Source of the DNA: Spirochaetota bacterium | GTDB lineage: Bacteria; Spirochaetota; Spirochaetia; Treponematales; Rectinemataceae | Length of the DNA stretch: 64,000 nt | Direction: 5' to 3' | Assembly (NCBI GenBank): GCA_029265615.1 | Contig: JAJUIB010000003.1 | Span: 1 to 64,000 of the forward strand | In this document: piece by piece, positions 17,268 to 26,070 of the stretch | Position numbering within the stretch: the first letter of the stretch is position 1 | Layout of the letters: every line of letters starts with the position of its first letter | Notes under the pieces: model-generated | Databases searched by the model: none | Told to the model about the DNA's origin: nothing | What the model saw: only the letters and a program-made list of their open reading frames with translations | Position numbers and translations under genes: made by a program

Positions 17268-17878
17268 CGCCGTGCCAGCTCGCCGAGGATTTCGAGCATC
17301 GCAGGGCTGTCGTATTCCCGCGATCCGACGTAGCCTGCGATGATTCGGCCTGTTTTATCCACGATATAGGTGGTCGGAATGCTCCGTGCGCCGAATTTCG
17401 CGCCGATGCTACCTGAGCGATCGAGGTAGACGGGGAAGCGGAATTTCTCACGGGCGATAAAATCAGCAACGGTTTTCCGCTCCTCGCCGACGCTTATCGC
17501 CATCACCGTGAAGGCCTTGCCTGCAAGCTTGTCCGCAAGTCGCTGGATTGAGGGCATCTCCTGTCTGCAGGGTGGGCACCACGTCGCCCAAAAATTGAGG
17601 AGAACGACGCTCCCGCGTTCCGCCGACAAGCTACGTGTCGTGGCCTTTGCGCCGGGCGGCGAGGTGAGTGGCTCAACCGAAAAGTCGCCTGCCTCGACGG
17701 GGGAGGGAAAGACGTAAAAGCCGAGTTTTTCAAGGCCGTCGGTGTACCAGGCGCGTTCGGCGGCACTGGGAGAGGGTGGCGAGGAGGTTTTGGCTGGGGC
17801 GGCGACCGCGAAAGCCCCTCCGCACAGGAGCATCACCGTCAGGACGAGAAACAGGGGACCATGGGTTTTTTGCGTCAC
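17264..17878 (-). CDS. tlpA: TlpA/ResA-like exported thioredoxin
   Basis: 204-residue thiol-disulfide oxidoreductase. A signal peptide (about 1-26, ending AVAAPA) exports it to the periplasm. The thioredoxin fold carries the active site WATWCPPCRQEMP (CPPC 101-104) and the cis-Pro in RSIPTTYIVD. It likely reduces envelope disulfides with electrons from CcdA. AGGAGG precedes its start. No cytochrome c maturation genes are nearby, so the client is unknown. Confidence 0.93.
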   Translation of the reverse strand: MTQKTHGPLFLVLTVMLLCGGAFAVAAPAKTSSPPSPSAAERAWYTDGLEKLGFYVFPSPVEAGDFSVEPLTSPPGAKATTRSLSAERGSVVLLNFWATWCPPCRQEMPSIQRLADKLAGKAFTVMAISVGEERKTVADFIAREKFRFPVYLDRSGSIGAKFGARSIPTTYIVDKTGRIIAGYVGSREYDSPAMLEILGELARR

Positions 17879-17905
17879 ACAGACCTCCTGGGGTTAAGCA
17901 TATAG

Positions 17906-17934
17906 AAAATACTATATTAAAGGCGACCTTACAA
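17906..17934 (-). promoter_or_regulatory. Candidate promoter of tlpA-ccdA
   Basis: On the minus strand TTGTAA (17934-17929), 17-nt spacer, TATTTT (17911-17906). The region is AT-rich and other -10-like boxes (TATAGT) lie inside it, so the exact choice is uncertain. Confidence 0.4.
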
Positions 17935-18059
17935 GGGCTCGTCGTGAAGGCATTGCGCGAAACTTTGCGGCTCCGGTAGTATGAAAGAACGTGGCGCCTG
18001 GCCCTTTGCCGCGCACGATTGTATATTACATTCGAACTAAGCCAAGCTAAGGAGCTTTC

Positions 18060-18677
18060 ATGAACAGGAACCGCCCCGGTCTCCGCCTCCAGGATGAGGA
18101 CGACGAGGAGAAAAAGTCCGAGCGCCGACCTGAGGACGCGCTCGCCGAGCGCTTCCTCAAGACCCGTACGATCCTCCTTACGGGCGAGATCGACAAGGAT
18201 TCAGGCGAACGTTTCATTCGCCAGCTTCTGCTCCTCGAGAGCCTGTCCGAGGAGCCGATCACCGTCTTTATCGATTCGCCCGGCGGCGACGTTGACGCGG
18301 GATACGCCATATTCGACATGATCCGCTTTGTCAAGGCGCCCGTCCGCATCGTGGGCATGGGCCTCGTCGCGAGCGCGGCCGCGCTCATTCTACTCGCCGT
18401 GCCGAAGGATCGTCGCTTCGGCCTGCCGAACAGCCATTACCTCATTCATCAGCCGCTTTCCGGCATCCGGGGCGTTGCGACCGAGATCGAGATTCATGCG
18501 CGCGAGCTTGAAAAGACGCGCGAGCGCATCAACCGGGAAATCGCCGAGGCGACCGGCCAGCCGCTTGCGCGGGTCGAAAAGGACACCGATCGCGACTACT
18601 GGATGAATGCCGAGGAGGCGCTCGCCTACGGTCTCATCTCCAAGATCGGCTCCGGCCGCGGCGAGCTCGGCCTATGA
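18060..18677 (+). CDS. clpP: ClpP-family serine protease (paralogue)
   Basis: 205-residue ClpP-fold protease. The triad is S105 in GLVASAAAL, H130 in YLIHQPL and D175 in EKDTDRDYW. The segment around Ser differs from the usual GMAASMGA, and the N-terminus (about 1-30) is a charged, acidic extension, so this looks like a second ClpP rather than the standard one. SPGGDVDAG (73-81) provides the oxyanion glycines. AAGGAG lies 7 nt before ATG. Its stop overlaps the purC start by 4 bp (ATGA). No clpX or tig gene is adjacent, unlike the usual locus. Confidence 0.88.
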   Translation: MNRNRPGLRLQDEDDEEKKSERRPEDALAERFLKTRTILLTGEIDKDSGERFIRQLLLLESLSEEPITVFIDSPGGDVDAGYAIFDMIRFVKAPVRIVGMGLVASAAALILLAVPKDRRFGLPNSHYLIHQPLSGIRGVATEIEIHARELEKTRERINREIAEATGQPLARVEKDTDRDYWMNAEEALAYGLISKIGSGRGELGL

Positions 18678-19681
18678 CCTACGAGCGTATCGCGGCCTGC
18701 CTGGGCGCAAGCTTCGAATCCCTCCCGGACGAGGCCGCCCATGGACTGCCGCTTTACCGCGGCAAGGTGCGCGACGTCGTTCGCGGGAAGGGGCGGCTCC
18801 TCCTCGTCGCGAGCGATCGTATATCGGCCTTTGACCGTGTTCTGTCCTCGGTGCCCTACAAGGGCGAGGTGCTCGCTCGCATTGCCGCCTATTGGTTCGA
18901 GCAGACGGCGGACATTGTCCCGAACCACGTCATCGCGCGCCCGGCTCGCGCCCTCACTGCCAGCGGAGCTCCCGGCGAGCTCGTCGGCACGGGCCGCGCC
19001 ACCCTTGTCGCCGAGGCTACTATGCTTCCACTCGAGGTGGTGGTTCGCGGCTACCTCGCAGGATCTTCCTGGCGCGACTACCAGGCGGGAAGGCCAGTTT
19101 CGGGTATCGCGCTTCCCCGCGGCCTTGCCTGCAACGAGAAATTCCCCGTTCCGATTATCACGCCTTCCCGCAAGGCCGCCTCGGGGCATGATGAGCCCGT
19201 GTCCCGCGCGGACATTATTGCCGAAGGGCTTGTCTCCGAAGAGCTCTGGCGCGAAGTTGAGCGGGTGTCGCTTGCGCTGTTCCGCCGTGGACAGGAACTC
19301 GCATCTCGGGGCGGGCTCATCCTCGCCGACACCAAGTACGAGTTCGGCCTCGTGGACGGCCGACTTACGCTGTGCGACGAGATACACACTCCCGATTCGA
19401 GCCGGTACTGGTGGGCCGACTCCTATCGCGCCCGCTTCGAGGCCGGCGAGCCTCCTCGCGAACTCGACAAAGAACCGTTCCGCCGCTGGCTTCTTGAGCG
19501 CGGATTCCGAGGCGAGGGCGAGGCGCCCCGCATTCCCGATGCCGTGCGTGCCGAAACGGCATGGCGATATATCCAGGCCTACGAGGCGATTGTCGGCGAG
19601 GCCTTCGAGCCGATTGCCGTAGAACCTCAAGCGGAGACGGCGCTTCTTGCGCGTATCGTCGAGGAGCGCCTCCTCGCCTAG
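18674..19681 (+). CDS. purC: Phosphoribosylaminoimidazole-succinocarboxamide synthase
   Basis: 335-residue SAICAR synthetase, the ATP-dependent ligation of aspartate to CAIR in purine synthesis. Signatures: YRGKVRDVV near residue 30, SDRISAFDRV (55-64), EVVVRGYLAGSSW, and LADTKYEFG with the DEIHTPDSSRYW segment that binds substrate. The length matches the long (yeast-like) PurC form rather than the 240-residue one. It overlaps the ClpP gene by 4 bp and so should be translated with it. Confidence 0.95.
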   Translation: MTYERIAACLGASFESLPDEAAHGLPLYRGKVRDVVRGKGRLLLVASDRISAFDRVLSSVPYKGEVLARIAAYWFEQTADIVPNHVIARPARALTASGAPGELVGTGRATLVAEATMLPLEVVVRGYLAGSSWRDYQAGRPVSGIALPRGLACNEKFPVPIITPSRKAASGHDEPVSRADIIAEGLVSEELWREVERVSLALFRRGQELASRGGLILADTKYEFGLVDGRLTLCDEIHTPDSSRYWWADSYRARFEAGEPPRELDKEPFRRWLLERGFRGEGEAPRIPDAVRAETAWRYIQAYEAIVGEAFEPIAVEPQAETALLARIVEERLLA

Positions 19682-19740
19682 CCGGTCCGGGCCGTTCGCG
19701 CCCAGTGCGACCGCTTCGCAGGCGGCGCGCGGGAGGTTCA

Positions 19741-20970
19741 ATGACGGCCACGTACGGATCCGCTCGCTGCGCGTCCCTCTGTATTGCATCGCCGCAGCGG
19801 ACGCCCATCGGGCTGAAGGGCGTCCGCGTCCTAGCTGGGGTTGCGCTTTTCGGTGCCCTGTCTCTTTTAGGATTCGGCTGCGCGCCGCTTGCATCGCGGT
19901 CGCCTAGCGTAGAGTTCCGCGTGCTTTCTTACAATGTAAAAAGCCTTTTTGATGCCGAGGATTCGGGGCGTGAGTATCCCGAGTTCTCGGTCGCCGAAGG
20001 GCGCTGGGACGAGGCGCGCTACCGCCGCCGCCTCGAACTCCTTGCAGAGGTTGTTCGCGCGGCGCAGCCTGAGCGGAAGGGGCCCGACATTCTTTGCCTC
20101 GTGGAGCTCGAAAACCGGCGCGTGCTCGACGATCTGTGCCGCGGTCCGCTTGCGGAGTCGGGATACCGCTATCTCGCGCTCGAAGAGGCGACCGGCGAGG
20201 CGGTGCACTGTGGCATCGCTTCGCGATGGCCGATCCGGTCCCTGCGGACCCATGCGCTTGCCGGCTCCCGAATGGTGAAGGGGGGGCGCGGGGCGGCAGT
20301 CGGCGCAGCCGGCGGCGCCGAAACTCTTCCAAACTACGGCCGCCTGCTCCTCGAGGCCGACATTGAGGTTGGATCTGGCCGGGAGGCCAGGGCAGGGGGT
20401 ACCGCGCTTCGGCTTTTTGTCTGCCATTGGAAGTCCAAGCTCGGCGGGGCGGAGGCGACGGAAGCCGCGCGATGCGAGGCCGCCGCCCACCTTGCCTCGC
20501 GCGTCGCCGCCGTTCTTGCGGAGAATCCCGGCGCGGAGCTCCTTGTCTGCGGTGACTTCAACGAAAGTCCCGATGAATACGCGCGGGTTGGACGACGTTA
20601 CCCGACCGCGCTTTTCCCTGCGAACGAGGCGGAAGTTCTTGCCGCTGAGGCCCCCGCCCTGCTTGTTGCGTCGGGGGCTGAGACGGCAGGCTTGCATGGC
20701 GGCCGCGTGGCGCTCTACAGCCCATGGATCGAGACAGAAGGCTACAGTTATATCTATGAGGGGGCTCCTGAGCGGATCGATGGATTCCTCCTCGCGCCCG
20801 GGCTTTTGGATGGTAGGGGGCTCAGACTGAGTGGTTTTTATCCGCTTGATGAGTCCTTCCTGCTCGATGGGAAGGGGGCCCCACGCGCGTGGTCGGGAAG
20901 TTCCCGCTCAGGCTATTCGGATCACCTGCCCGTCGTCCTTGAACTTGCGTATGGAGAAGCTGGCTTCTAA
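19741..20970 (+). CDS. Endonuclease/exonuclease/phosphatase-family lipoprotein
   Basis: 409-residue protein of the EEP (DNase I-like/exonuclease III) superfamily. A hydrophobic segment ending LLGFGC (about 36-47) looks like a lipoprotein signal, preceded by an unusually long 25-residue n-region. Catalytic motifs: SYNVKSLFD (Asn), LCLVELENRR (metal Glu), LLVCGDFNESPDEY (Asp/Asn) and GYSDHLPVVLEL (His near the C-terminus). It should act outside the cytoplasm on nucleic acid or a phosphoester substrate. GGGAGG precedes ATG 19741. Confidence 0.85.
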   Translation: MTATYGSARCASLCIASPQRTPIGLKGVRVLAGVALFGALSLLGFGCAPLASRSPSVEFRVLSYNVKSLFDAEDSGREYPEFSVAEGRWDEARYRRRLELLAEVVRAAQPERKGPDILCLVELENRRVLDDLCRGPLAESGYRYLALEEATGEAVHCGIASRWPIRSLRTHALAGSRMVKGGRGAAVGAAGGAETLPNYGRLLLEADIEVGSGREARAGGTALRLFVCHWKSKLGGAEATEAARCEAAAHLASRVAAVLAENPGAELLVCGDFNESPDEYARVGRRYPTALFPANEAEVLAAEAPALLVASGAETAGLHGGRVALYSPWIETEGYSYIYEGAPERIDGFLLAPGLLDGRGLRLSGFYPLDESFLLDGKGAPRAWSGSSRSGYSDHLPVVLELAYGEAGF

Positions 20971-20997
20971 GGGCCACGCCCCGCGTGCCGAGGGCTT

Positions 20998-21954
20998 TTA
21001 GCGCGTGTGAGGGCCGGAGTTGCGCTCCCAGAACACACCGTCCTCATAGCCCTGGATGCGCGGTTCGCGCAATGCGAGTTCAAGCCGCCTCGCGGCATAG
21101 AGGCAGTGCTCAGGATCGCGTTCGATGCCGATGAAATGGCGGCCGAGTTTTCGTGCGACAACCGCACTGGTACCCGAGCCGAGAAAGGGATCGAGGACCA
21201 GGCCTCCCGCGGGGCAGGATGCGAGAATGAGCTTGGCAAGGAGCTTTTCGGGCTTTTGTGTGGGGTGTGGGGTGTTCTCCGGCATCGACCAATAGGGCAC
21301 CGTGAGGTCGGTCCACAGGTTCGATGCCGCAGTGTCGCGAAATCGCCCAGCTGCGGTTTCAATCCAGTCCTTGGGACGGCCCTCTGCATCGCGGTAGGGT
21401 GCGCGCACCCGCCGCCGTAGTCGCACCGACTTGGCGTCGAAGTGCCAGTGTGCCGACCGTGTCGCGAACCAAATTTCTTCGTGCGCATTTTTCCAATTCA
21501 TCTGCGCCGCCCGCCCTTTTTCCCGTTCCCAGGCGATCTTGTTGCGGACGATGAGGCGACGCGAAAGCGCCCGGTAGAGTGCCGAACTACTTCGCCAGTC
21601 GCCAAAGACGTAGACACTCGCTGTGGGGCTGAGGAGGGAAAGGGCGGCCTCGAGCCACGTGGCGGTGTAGGCCTCGTAATCGTCATCACTCATTTGTCTA
21701 CCTCGCTCGCTGCCGAAGGCTTTGTCGAGGTTGTAGGGTGGATCGGCGATGAGGAGATCGACGCAGGCCTCGGGGAGGCGGGGAAGCACGGTGCTACAGT
21801 CGCCCACGATCAGGCGGTCTTTCGTTTCGGCAAGGGAAAGGGCTCCCTGCGAGGCGCCGCGGGCGAGGGCTTCCGCAAGAATGGGTGCAAGCCGTTCCCG
21901 GTCCTCGTCTGAAATGCGGAGTCCTCGGTTGCGCGGACCCGGTTCATGAGGCAT
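20998..21954 (-). CDS. Site-specific DNA methyltransferase, beta class (N6-A or N4-C)
   Basis: 318-residue amino-methyltransferase. The catalytic motif DPPYN (71-75) precedes the SAM motif DPFLGSGT (255-262), the order of beta-class enzymes. HPTQKP (230-235), shared by this class, is present. The region between about 140 and 230 (NWKNAHEEIWFATR, RVRAPYRDAEGRPKDW) is the likely target-recognition part. No restriction endonuclease is adjacent, so it is an orphan or works with the divergent helicase operon. I chose ATG 21954 because the -10 box ends 7 nt before it. The target sequence cannot be read from the protein. Confidence 0.9.
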   Translation of the reverse strand: MPHEPGPRNRGLRISDEDRERLAPILAEALARGASQGALSLAETKDRLIVGDCSTVLPRLPEACVDLLIADPPYNLDKAFGSERGRQMSDDDYEAYTATWLEAALSLLSPTASVYVFGDWRSSSALYRALSRRLIVRNKIAWEREKGRAAQMNWKNAHEEIWFATRSAHWHFDAKSVRLRRRVRAPYRDAEGRPKDWIETAAGRFRDTAASNLWTDLTVPYWSMPENTPHPTQKPEKLLAKLILASCPAGGLVLDPFLGSGTSAVVARKLGRHFIGIERDPEHCLYAARRLELALREPRIQGYEDGVFWERNSGPHTR

Positions 21955-21961
21955 GGAAGAC

Positions 21962-21990
21962 AGTGTAGGGAGATGGGAAGGCTTTCGCAA
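21962..21990 (-). promoter_or_regulatory. Promoter at the start codon of the DNA methyltransferase (leaderless)
   Basis: On the minus strand TTGCGA (21990-21985), 17-nt spacer, TACACT (21967-21962), then 7 nt and ATG at 21954. No Shine-Dalgarno site. It is back to back with the helicase promoter at 22026-22054; the two -35 boxes are 35 nt apart, so one regulator could serve both. Confidence 0.65.
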
Positions 21991-22025
21991 TGGCGGCGCA
22001 ATGGTCGGGCGCTTCGCGGGCGTTC

Positions 22026-22054
22026 TTGTTGCCCACGTCGGTTCGAGTTACAAT
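22026..22054 (+). promoter_or_regulatory. Promoter at the start codon of the XPB helicase gene (leaderless)
   Basis: TTGTTG (22026-22031), 17-nt spacer, TACAAT (22049-22054), then 9 nt and ATG 22064. No Shine-Dalgarno site in between. Confidence 0.65.
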
Positions 22055-22063
22055 ATATCGAAT

Positions 22064-23815
22064 ATGGCTCACGGAAGGCCCCTCATTGTTCAAAGCGATC
22101 TTTCGCTACTTCTCGACGTTCATGATCCTGCATTCGAGGAGGCTCGTGCCGTAGTGGGCGCCTTTGCCAGCCTTGAAAAGAGCCCCGAGCACCTTCACAC
22201 CTATCGGATCGACCCGCTCTCTCTCTGGAACGCCGCAAGTGCGGGGCTTGATCCCGAAATGGTCCTCGACGCGCTTACGCGCTTTGGCCGCTACGAGCTC
22301 CCTCGCGATGTCGCCTTTCTGGTGCGCGACACCATGTCCCGCTTTGGCCGTCTGACGCTCGGTGTGATGCCGGGGGGCTTTGACGCAGAGGAAAGGACGC
22401 TCTCGCTCCCCGCCCCCGGCGAAAACGGCGATGCTGCGCGCGCGGATACGGAAGTTTCCGCGGCGTCCGACCGCTTTCTTCTCCTCTCCTGCGCCGATGA
22501 AGCGGTTCTCCGCGAGCTTTCCGCGAACAAGCGACTTGCAAAGTGGCTCGAGCCTGTGAGCGAGGGCTTTCGCGTGCGCCTTGTCGACCGCGGCACGGTG
22601 AAGCGCGAGCTTCTTAGGCTCGGTTGGCCGGTGAAAGACGTCGCGCCCCTTGCTCCGGGCGACCCGCTTGCCATCTCGCTTTTGCCCGAGCGCCGTTCGG
22701 GCGGCCCCTTCGTGCTCCGTCCCTACCAGCGCGACGCGCTTGCGGCATTTTTGGGCGGCAATCTTCCCGGCTCCGGCTATGGGGTCATCGTCCTCCCCTG
22801 CGGGGCGGGCAAGACCATCGTCGGGATGGCGGTGATGGAGGCGATCGCAAAGAAGACGCTCATCGTGACGACCAACGTCGCTGCGGTGCACCAGTGGATC
22901 GACGAACTTCTCGACAAGACCGATCTTGCCGAGGATGCGATAGGCGAATACACGGGCGCCGCGAAGGAAGTGCGACCGGTGACGGTGGCTACCTACCAGG
23001 TGCTCACCTGGAGGCCCGACAAGGACGCGGACTTCCCGCATTTCGATCTTTTCCGTCGCGAGAACTGGGGCCTCGTGATTTACGACGAGGTGCACCTTCT
23101 TCCCGCTCCCGTGTTCCGCGTCGTCGCGGAGATCCAGGCGGTGCGCCGCCTCGGGCTCACCGCGACGCTTGTCCGCGAGGACGGGCGCGAGGAGGACGTC
23201 TTCAGCCTGATCGGCCCGAAACGCTACGATGTGCCGTGGAAGGACCTTGAACGTAAGGGCTTCATCGCCGAAGCCTACTGTCGCGAGATACGCATACCCC
23301 TGCCGCCCGAGGAAGAGCTGCGGTACACGGTCGCCGAACCGCGCGAGAAGCACCGCCTTGCGGCGGAGAACACGGCGAAGTACGAGGCGGTCAGGGAGCT
23401 CGTCGCCAACCATCCCGAGGAGCCGATCATGGTCATCGGCCAGTTTCTTGCGCAACTCGGCCGTCTTGCCAAGGAGCTCGGTGCCCCCCTCGTTACGGGA
23501 AAGACGCCGAACCCCGAGCGCGAGCGCATCTACGCGGATTTCAAGGCGGGACGCGTCCGCGTCATCGTCGTATCCAAGGTCGCCAACTTCGCGATCGATT
23601 TGCCCGACGCGTCGGTTGCCATACAGGTTTCGGGCAGTTTCGGTTCGCGGCAGGAGGAGGCGCAGCGCCTGGGTCGCATCCTTAGGCCGAAGGAGCGCAA
23701 TTCGTACTTCTATTCGCTCGTGACGCGGTATACGATCGAGGAGGAATTTGCCGCTAACCGACGCAAATTTCTCACCGAGCAGGGCTATCGCTACCAGATC
23801 GAGGCCTGGGAATGA
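22064..23815 (+). CDS. XPB/Ssl2-type SF2 DNA helicase
   Basis: 583-residue superfamily 2 helicase of the bacterial XPB group. An N-terminal region (about 1-200) resembles the XPB N-terminal and damage-recognition parts. The motor has Walker A LPCGAGKT (K250), DEVH box (341-344), motif III GLTATLVRED with the XPB RED motif (371-373), and motif VI QRLGRILRP (534-542). No thumb-like insert is obvious. Family members unwind or translocate DNA at damage or promoters. Its stop overlaps the next gene by 4 bp (ATGA). The start at ATG 22064 follows from the promoter position; longer in-frame starts upstream would cross the divergent promoters. Confidence 0.93.
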   Translation: MAHGRPLIVQSDLSLLLDVHDPAFEEARAVVGAFASLEKSPEHLHTYRIDPLSLWNAASAGLDPEMVLDALTRFGRYELPRDVAFLVRDTMSRFGRLTLGVMPGGFDAEERTLSLPAPGENGDAARADTEVSAASDRFLLLSCADEAVLRELSANKRLAKWLEPVSEGFRVRLVDRGTVKRELLRLGWPVKDVAPLAPGDPLAISLLPERRSGGPFVLRPYQRDALAAFLGGNLPGSGYGVIVLPCGAGKTIVGMAVMEAIAKKTLIVTTNVAAVHQWIDELLDKTDLAEDAIGEYTGAAKEVRPVTVATYQVLTWRPDKDADFPHFDLFRRENWGLVIYDEVHLLPAPVFRVVAEIQAVRRLGLTATLVREDGREEDVFSLIGPKRYDVPWKDLERKGFIAEAYCREIRIPLPPEEELRYTVAEPREKHRLAAENTAKYEAVRELVANHPEEPIMVIGQFLAQLGRLAKELGAPLVTGKTPNPERERIYADFKAGRVRVIVVSKVANFAIDLPDASVAIQVSGSFGSRQEEAQRLGRILRPKERNSYFYSLVTRYTIEEEFAANRRKFLTEQGYRYQIEAWE

Positions 23816-26070
23816 GCGATGTTCGAGATGCAGGCGACTCCCGCACGCCGGTCGTTCCACCGCTTCCGAATGCGGCTGACTGGGAGGCCGCCCTGCTTTC
23901 ATCGGACACGGAGGCGCTTATCGCCGCTGTGCGCAACTACCTCGGTCCCGTTCGCACTCCCTACGACAAGCGGGTCCTTGTCGCCCGGCTTTCTGCCTTT
24001 TTGAGGCGCGAGGACACGCGGAAGGGAGTGCTTGCGCTCCTTGATCCGCTCGATGCCCGTATCCTCGGCGCACTCCTTGTCGCGGGTCCGCTTGCTGAGC
24101 CAGAGCTCAGGAACCTGTTTTCGGGAGAGTTGCCGCTGTTCGATCTCGGTATCCGCATCGCGAACCTGTTGGATCGGCTCATTGTGTTCCGCTGGGAATC
24201 CGCGCAGGGAAAGCTTCTCGCGGTGAACCCCCTCCTCGCGGAACCGCTTGCGGGCGTGGTGCTTGAAGCGGGGATCGTGTTCGGGCTTGAGCGCGAAGGG
24301 GGCTGCTTCGCTAGCCCAGCGGAGGCGGAAGCGGCGCGCGCCTGTGCGGTGAGCGCGGAAACGGCGCTTGCGCTGTTTCTCTGCGTCTATCACGCGCCGG
24401 GGAGTATCCGCAAAGGCGGCGACCTCACCAAGCGCGCCGCCGAGCGCGTTGCGGGCCTTGTGCCGGGGTTGGTAGTGGCGGAGGAGGGGGGTGCCGGACG
24501 GCGGCTTGAGGCGGTGGTCCGCGCCTTCGCTGCCGCAGGCCTCTGGGGCGATGCGCGCGATCGCGTTCCCGATGTGGGCTCCCTCGGGGCGCTTATCGCG
24601 GCCTGGGGCGAGGCGTTACCCATCTACCTTGCGGTCTGCCTCGGCCGCGGTACGACGCCTGGTGATGATGCGGATGAGGCGGCCCTCCCCCCGGTTCCCG
24701 CGATCGAGGAGGAGGCGCGGCTTGTTGCGGCCGCACTCGCCGCCGCTCCGCCGCTTCTTGTGTTTTCGCGAGGCGGACTCGCCCGCTGGATGGCGCTTAT
24801 CTCCCTCCGGTTTTCGCGGCTATGCGCCGCGCGTGACCGTGTGGGCTCAAGGCCGCGCGGCTTTGAGCCCGCTTCCATGGAGCGCCTTTTTGAGGCCCTG
24901 TCCGCTTTCGGCCTCCTTGCTCCCCTCGATGGCGGCTTTCTTGTCGCGGTGCCCTCTGCCGGCGCCCACGATCGGTTGCCCGCGCCGGATCCTGCGTCGA
25001 CCGCAGGACGGCCCGTCCTCGTTGCGGAAGGGTCGCATGTTCTCCACCTCCTCCCCGAAGCGGGGCTTGCCGCGCGGCTCTCGGTCGGCGGTCTTGCGCG
25101 GCCGGTTTCATTCGGCGCTGTGTGGAGTTTTGAGGTCGATCGCGAAAGCGCGCGGCGGGGTTTTGCGGCCGGCCGCGGTGCTAAGGATGCGATAGCTGCA
25201 CTCGAGTCGCTTGCGGGGCGGGCGCTTCCGCAGAGCCTCGCCTTTTCGATACAGGCCTGGGAGGAGGAGTACCGTTCGCTCAGGCTGTACCACGGTTTCG
25301 TCCTCGTGGCGGATGAGCGCCGCATGCGGGTGATCGAGCGTTCGCCGCTTTTGTCCGCTGCGATCGTGGAACGGCTCGCGCCCGGCGTCTATGTGCTTGC
25401 GGTTTCGAGCGAGGAAGAGGCGGCGGCCTTGCTCCGCGCCGCAGGACTCGAGCCTCCCCCGGAGGCGCGCCGCGCGGGCCCGCCCGTCCCGTGGGAAGCC
25501 TCACGAGCCCGCATCGGGGAGCTGGACGGGCAGGGCGAGTCCGGGGCGGCGCGGCGCGCGGCGGAGGCGGCGGCGCCACTTGCCGCGCTTGCCGCGCGCA
25601 GGGGCTCTTCTGTGCCGCTTGATCCGGGCGCGTATGCCGCGGCCCTCAAGGTTGCGCTCGCCCGCCTCTCCGATGATGCGCAGGAACAAGGCGGGGCGCG
25701 GCGAAGTCCGGAAGTGCTCCGTGAGCTTGCGGAGCGTATCGACCGTCGCATCGTCCTTTCGGAGCAGCAACTTCTCGAAGCCGATGTCCATGCCGAGCGG
25801 ATCGAAGCCGCAGGGCTCGACTACCTCGGCAAGGTGCGTGTCGTCGAGCACGCCCTCAGGCATAGCGGCGACCGGCTCGAGCTTCTCTACCGCCTTCCGG
25901 GCTCCTCCCCGGAACGAACCCTCGTGCGCCCCGTGCGCCTCGACAAGACTGACAAGGGGCTCGTCCTCGAGGCCGAAGACCTCGCGACGGGGAGTCCCAT
26001 CCGCATCCCGCTCGGCGCCATGAGCTCCGTGAAACGGATGCGGGCATCCCTCTTTGGAGAAGGAACATGA
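23812..26070 (+). CDS. Helicase-associated protein with XPB-N-like and WYL-like regions
   Basis: 752-residue protein coupled to the XPB gene by ATGA. Residues about 30-160 look like stacked winged-helix segments. Residues about 400-545 (RPVLVAEGSHVLHLLPEAGL, GFVLVADERRMRVIE) resemble the Helicase_C_3 / XPB-Ssl2 N-terminal-like domain found in actinobacterial proteins. The last 80 residues (ALRHSGDRLELLYRL, RTLVRPVRL, GLVLEAEDLATGSPIRIPL, MSSVKRM) have the pattern of a WYL-type SH3-like domain, used elsewhere as a ligand or nucleic-acid sensor. No catalytic motif is visible. It most likely binds or regulates the helicase. Domain assignments are by eye. Confidence 0.65.
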   Translation: MSDVRDAGDSRTPVVPPLPNAADWEAALLSSDTEALIAAVRNYLGPVRTPYDKRVLVARLSAFLRREDTRKGVLALLDPLDARILGALLVAGPLAEPELRNLFSGELPLFDLGIRIANLLDRLIVFRWESAQGKLLAVNPLLAEPLAGVVLEAGIVFGLEREGGCFASPAEAEAARACAVSAETALALFLCVYHAPGSIRKGGDLTKRAAERVAGLVPGLVVAEEGGAGRRLEAVVRAFAAAGLWGDARDRVPDVGSLGALIAAWGEALPIYLAVCLGRGTTPGDDADEAALPPVPAIEEEARLVAAALAAAPPLLVFSRGGLARWMALISLRFSRLCAARDRVGSRPRGFEPASMERLFEALSAFGLLAPLDGGFLVAVPSAGAHDRLPAPDPASTAGRPVLVAEGSHVLHLLPEAGLAARLSVGGLARPVSFGAVWSFEVDRESARRGFAAGRGAKDAIAALESLAGRALPQSLAFSIQAWEEEYRSLRLYHGFVLVADERRMRVIERSPLLSAAIVERLAPGVYVLAVSSEEEAAALLRAAGLEPPPEARRAGPPVPWEASRARIGELDGQGESGAARRAAEAAAPLAALAARRGSSVPLDPGAYAAALKVALARLSDDAQEQGGARRSPEVLRELAERIDRRIVLSEQQLLEADVHAERIEAAGLDYLGKVRVVEHALRHSGDRLELLYRLPGSSPERTLVRPVRLDKTDKGLVLEAEDLATGSPIRIPLGAMSSVKRMRASLFGEGT

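Noticed and set aside
18006-18027. TTGCCG/TATATT as the clpP promoter
   Set aside because: The spacer is only 10 nt and no better -35 was found at 16-18 nt, so the promoter stays unassigned.
22106-23902. 598-codon minus-strand open frame opposite the XPB helicase
   Set aside because: No motifs and fully antisense to an intact helicase gene; a shadow frame.
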